A stretch of 64,000 nucleotides of DNA from Polyangiaceae bacterium (GTDB taxonomy: Bacteria > Myxococcota_A > Polyangia > Polyangiales > Polyangiaceae): contig JAKLKA010000007.1 of the NCBI GenBank assembly GCA_023150915.1, forward strand, positions 1 to 64,000, written 5' to 3'. Made by a program: the position numbers and the translations under genes. The notes under the pieces were generated by a model. The model saw only the letters and a program-made list of their open reading frames with translations. It made no database searches and had not been told where the DNA came from. Below, one piece after another: positions 61,460 to 64,000 of this stretch (position 1 is the first letter of the stretch; every line of letters starts with the position of its first letter).

Positions 61460-64000
61460 TCAGACCAGCTCCGGGTTGGGGTTCTTGACGCGCGCGAGGT
61501 AGCTCACGCGCGGCCGGTTGTTCAGCTCGGCGAGCAAGTGGTAGGCGCGTGACGCCTCGGTGAGCTTCGCGACGGCGCTCTGCTTGTCGTTCAGGTTGCC
61601 GAAGGTGATGGCACCGGTCGGGCAGGTCTGCTCGCACGCGGTCCGGATTTCGCCGTCCTTGATCGCGCGCTTGGCGTTCTTGGCCTTGATCTTGGTGTTC
61701 TGGATGCGCTGCACGCAGAAGGTGCACTTCTCCATCACGCCGCGGGCCCGAACCGTCACCTCGGGGTTGAAGACCATGGCGCGCACCCGGTGCCGGTCGT
61801 TCTCGGCGCCGTGCCATGGCGTGGGCCCGACCTTGTCCAGGTGGTAGTTGAAGTAGTTGAAGCGCCGCACCTTGTAGGGGCAGTTGTTCGCGCAATAGCG
61901 CGTGCCGATGCAGCGGTTGTAGACCATGTCGTTCAGGCCCTCGCTGGTGTGCATGGTGGCGCCCACCGGGCAGACCTGCTCGCAGGGCGCGTTGTCGCAC
62001 TGCTGGCAAGGAAGGGGCTGCCAGACCACGCCAGCGTCGTCCGCCTTGCCGCTGTAGTAGCGGTCGACCCGCAACCACAAGAGCTCGCGGCCCCAGCGGA
62101 TGGCCTCGTCGCCGACCACCGCGATGTTGTTCTCGGCCTGGCAAGCGGTGACGCAGGCGCTGCAGCCGATGCACTTCCCCAGGTCGATGGCCATGCCCCA
62201 CTTGTTGCCGTCGTACTTGACCGGCTCTTCCCACAGCTGAAGCAGCGGCGGGTGGTGGACCACGTGTTTGGCGAAGTCGGGGTGTTTCTTGTACTCGGCC
62301 AGGTTCGCTTCACGCACCAACATCGGCACGCGATCGTCGGTGCCCTTGCGACCCACGTCGTCGATGGCGTGGACGTCTTGCGTGGTCGGCAGGTGCAGGG
62401 GCGCGCCCTGGCCTGCGACCGACAGCCCCGAGCCGAAGCGGTGCAGCTTGGCGCTTCGGAGCTTGTAGGCGTTGGCCCCGACCGGCGTGGTGGGTTGCGT
62501 GTCGCCGTTGTGCCCGCCGACGACTCCGGCCGAGGTGCGGCCATAGCCCAGCGCGACCTTCACCGTGCCCACGGCCTGGCCCGGCGCGATCATCACCGGC
62601 ACCTCGATGCTCTGGCCGCCGACCGTCAGCCGAGCGGGGGTGCCGTCGGTGACGCCCAGGGCGGCCGCGGTCTTCGGGGCGATCAGCGCGGCGTTGCCCC
62701 AGGTGAGCTTGGTGAACGACTCGGGCAGCTCTTGCAGCCAGGCGTTGTTCGCCCAGCGGCCGTCGTAGATCTTGGAGCAGGGGGTCAGCAAGAGCTCGAG
62801 CTGGCCGTTGCCCACTTCGAGCCCGCCGGCTTCGCCGCCCTCGAGCTTCACCGGAGCGATGGCCTCGAGCTTGGGCGACTTCTTCTCGAGCTGCCCGGGA
62901 GCGCCGAGCCCGGCCTGGACCAGGCGGGCCCACTTGCGGTCGTCGGGCACCGCCTCCTTGTGGGTGCGCCGAACCAGATCCTTCGGCGTCCAGGCCACGT
63001 CTTCCGTGAGCCGGGCCACGATCTCGATCGCGGCCTTTCCGCCGAACAGCGGTGCGATCAGCGGCTGGCCGATGCCCAGCGTGCCGTCCCAGGCCAGCGT
63101 GTCGCTCCACGTCTCGAGGGGGTGGGCCAAGGGCACGTGCCAGGTGCTGGCTTTGGCCGTCTCGTCGGCGTACATGCTGACCGCGACGCGTGTCTTGGCC
63201 TTGGCGTAGGCCGCCGCGAAGTCGAGGTCGGCGGGCGCGGTGTAGATCGGGTTCGAGTCGAGCACCAGCAGGGTGTCGACGGCGCCGGCGTTCAGGTCGG
63301 CCACCAGCGACGCCAGCTGCTCGCGCATGCTCGGCTCGTCGGACGCCTCGGTGTACGAGACCGTGTTGCCGACGTTGCCCAGCACGGTGTTGAGGCGTGC
63401 GGCGAGCGCGTGCACCTCGGCGGGCTGGTGCGGGCCGGCCACCACCAGCGAGGTGCCCTTGTGCGCGACCAGATCTTTGGCCAGGGCGTCCACGAACTTG
63501 GCGACGTGGGCGTCGCTCAAGAACGCAGCGCCGGGCTTGGGCTGGCCGGGGCCAGCATCGGCGGCGCCGGCCGCGGCGCTGACCGCGGCGTCGAGCGCGG
63601 CCGCGAAGGCCTTGACCAGCTCGGCGCGGATTGCCAGGCGATGATCGGCAATGCTGCCGATCTGCGAGAACGCCGGCTCGACCACGTACAGGCGGTTCAT
63701 GCGTGCGGCGTCGGGGTCGCGGCCCGCGGCCACGGCCCGCGCGTTGCGCAGGCCCATCGGGAAGGCGGGGCCGATGAAGTCGGCGTCGAGGCTGACGATG
63801 ACCGCGGCCTTCGCGCAGTCCAGGTGCACGCGGTGCGCTTTGCCGAACGCCAGCTTGGTGCCAGCGCGCTCTTCGTCGCCGGGCGCGACCGCGTCCCAGG
63901 TCAGCCACTTCGACTGGGTGTACTTCTCGGCGACCGACCGTCGCAGTGCCGCGAGCGTCGGCGAGCTCGAAGCGCCCGACAGGATGTAGAGGCCCTTGCC
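61460..64000 (-). CDS. actB: Alternative complex III subunit ActB (molybdopterin-like plus Fe-S domain), 5' partial
   Basis: The frame runs off the right edge, so the N-terminus is missing; 846 codons are visible. The upstream part is the molybdopterin-oxidoreductase-like domain that lacks the cofactor in this family ([32 protein letters not shown]-like [15 protein letters not shown]). The last 260 residues hold the ferredoxin domain with four cluster motifs: [48 protein letters not shown] and CTFCVQRI...[10 protein letters not shown]. These carry three [4Fe-4S] and one [3Fe-4S] in known complexes. It passes electrons from quinol toward the haem subunits. actA should lie upstream. Confidence 0.93.
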   Translation of the reverse strand, partial: GKGLYILSGASSSPTLAALRRSVAEKYTQSKWLTWDAVAPGDEERAGTKLAFGKAHRVHLDCAKAAVIVSLDADFIGPAFPMGLRNARAVAAGRDPDAARMNRLYVVEPAFSQIGSIADHRLAIRAELVKAFAAALDAAVSAAAGAADAGPGQPKPGAAFLSDAHVAKFVDALAKDLVAHKGTSLVVAGPHQPAEVHALAARLNTVLGNVGNTVSYTEASDEPSMREQLASLVADLNAGAVDTLLVLDSNPIYTAPADLDFAAAYAKAKTRVAVSMYADETAKASTWHVPLAHPLETWSDTLAWDGTLGIGQPLIAPLFGGKAAIEIVARLTEDVAWTPKDLVRRTHKEAVPDDRKWARLVQAGLGAPGQLEKKSPKLEAIAPVKLEGGEAGGLEVGNGQLELLLTPCSKIYDGRWANNAWLQELPESFTKLTWGNAALIAPKTAAALGVTDGTPARLTVGGQSIEVPVMIAPGQAVGTVKVALGYGRTSAGVVGGHNGDTQPTTPVGANAYKLRSAKLHRFGSGLSVAGQGAPLHLPTTQDVHAIDDVGRKGTDDRVPMLVREANLAEYKKHPDFAKHVVHHPPLLQLWEEPVKYDGNKWGMAIDLGKCIGCSACVTACQAENNIAVVGDEAIRWGRELLWLRVDRYYSGKADDAGVVWQPLPCQQCDNAPCEQVCPVGATMHTSEGLNDMVYNRCIGTRYCANNCPYKVRRFNYFNYHLDKVGPTPWHGAENDRHRVRAMVFNPEVTVRARGVMEKCTFCVQRIQNTKIKAKNAKRAIKDGEIRTACEQTCPTGAITFGNLNDKQSAVAKLTEASRAYHLLAELNNRPRVSYLARVKNPNPELV

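Overview
The window is high-GC DNA from what looks like a myxobacterium (Myxococcota, probably Polyangia/Sorangiineae-like). The evidence is several eukaryote-type Ser/Thr kinases with C-terminal membrane anchors, paralogous PilZ proteins of the myxobacterial type, many lipoproteins, very tight gene packing, and an alternative complex III plus cytochrome oxidase operon. It divides into an integrated genomic island (about 1-17,343) and host chromosome (about 17,344-64,000).

Island, left part (1-11,301): the end of an IS3-family element sits on the C-terminal remnant of mcrC. A tightly coupled plus-strand operon follows: winged-helix protein, nucleotidyltransferase-KTSC protein, endonuclease/exonuclease/phosphatase-family protein, RelE-UvrD helicase fusion, DrmA helicase with an N-terminal STAS-like extension, DrmB (DUF1998) and DrmC (PLD nuclease). 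The drmABC core identifies a DISARM-type anti-phage locus. Its partner genes are not the usual DISARM ones, and no methyltransferase is seen in the window.

Island, right part (11,382-17,431): a minus-strand operon encodes a small glycine-zipper protein and a YaaW-like/GTPase fusion. It has a near-consensus sigma-54 (-24/-12) promoter and is divergent from a sigma-54 AAA+ activator with an unrecognised sensor domain, so it reads as a self-contained inducible module. An unknown gene, an excisionase-like HTH protein and a tyrosine integrase follow. The integrase frame runs straight through tRNA-Arg(CCG), which marks the attachment site.

Host part, 17,479-34,387: glyoxalase II, a lipoprotein esterase, two PilZ proteins, a Ser/Thr kinase, two adjacent proteins each with three DsbA-like thioredoxin domains, a protein with two complete kinase domains, a MATE exporter and a DEAD-box helicase with a repeat tail. 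34,415-39,612 is a TRAP transporter operon (tatT, dctP, dctQ, dctM). 39,669-51,608 holds a HEAT-repeat lipoprotein, a diacylglycerol kinase-like protein, CTP synthase, an orphan ABC solute-binding lipoprotein, a D-Ala-D-Ala carboxypeptidase, a radical SAM protein, a CocE-type hydrolase and a DUF1554-like lipoprotein.

51,655-64,000 (minus strand, running off the right edge) is one respiratory cluster. It reads actB (partial), actC, actDE fusion, actF, an anchored low-complexity protein, a di-haem cytochrome c, a 50-aa membrane protein, cox subunits II, I, III and IV, a second subunit III-like protein and an 81-aa CPVC membrane protein. Quinol would be oxidised by alternative complex III, with electrons passed through cytochrome c to an A-type haem-copper oxidase. 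The oxidase subunit I lacks the K-channel lysine.
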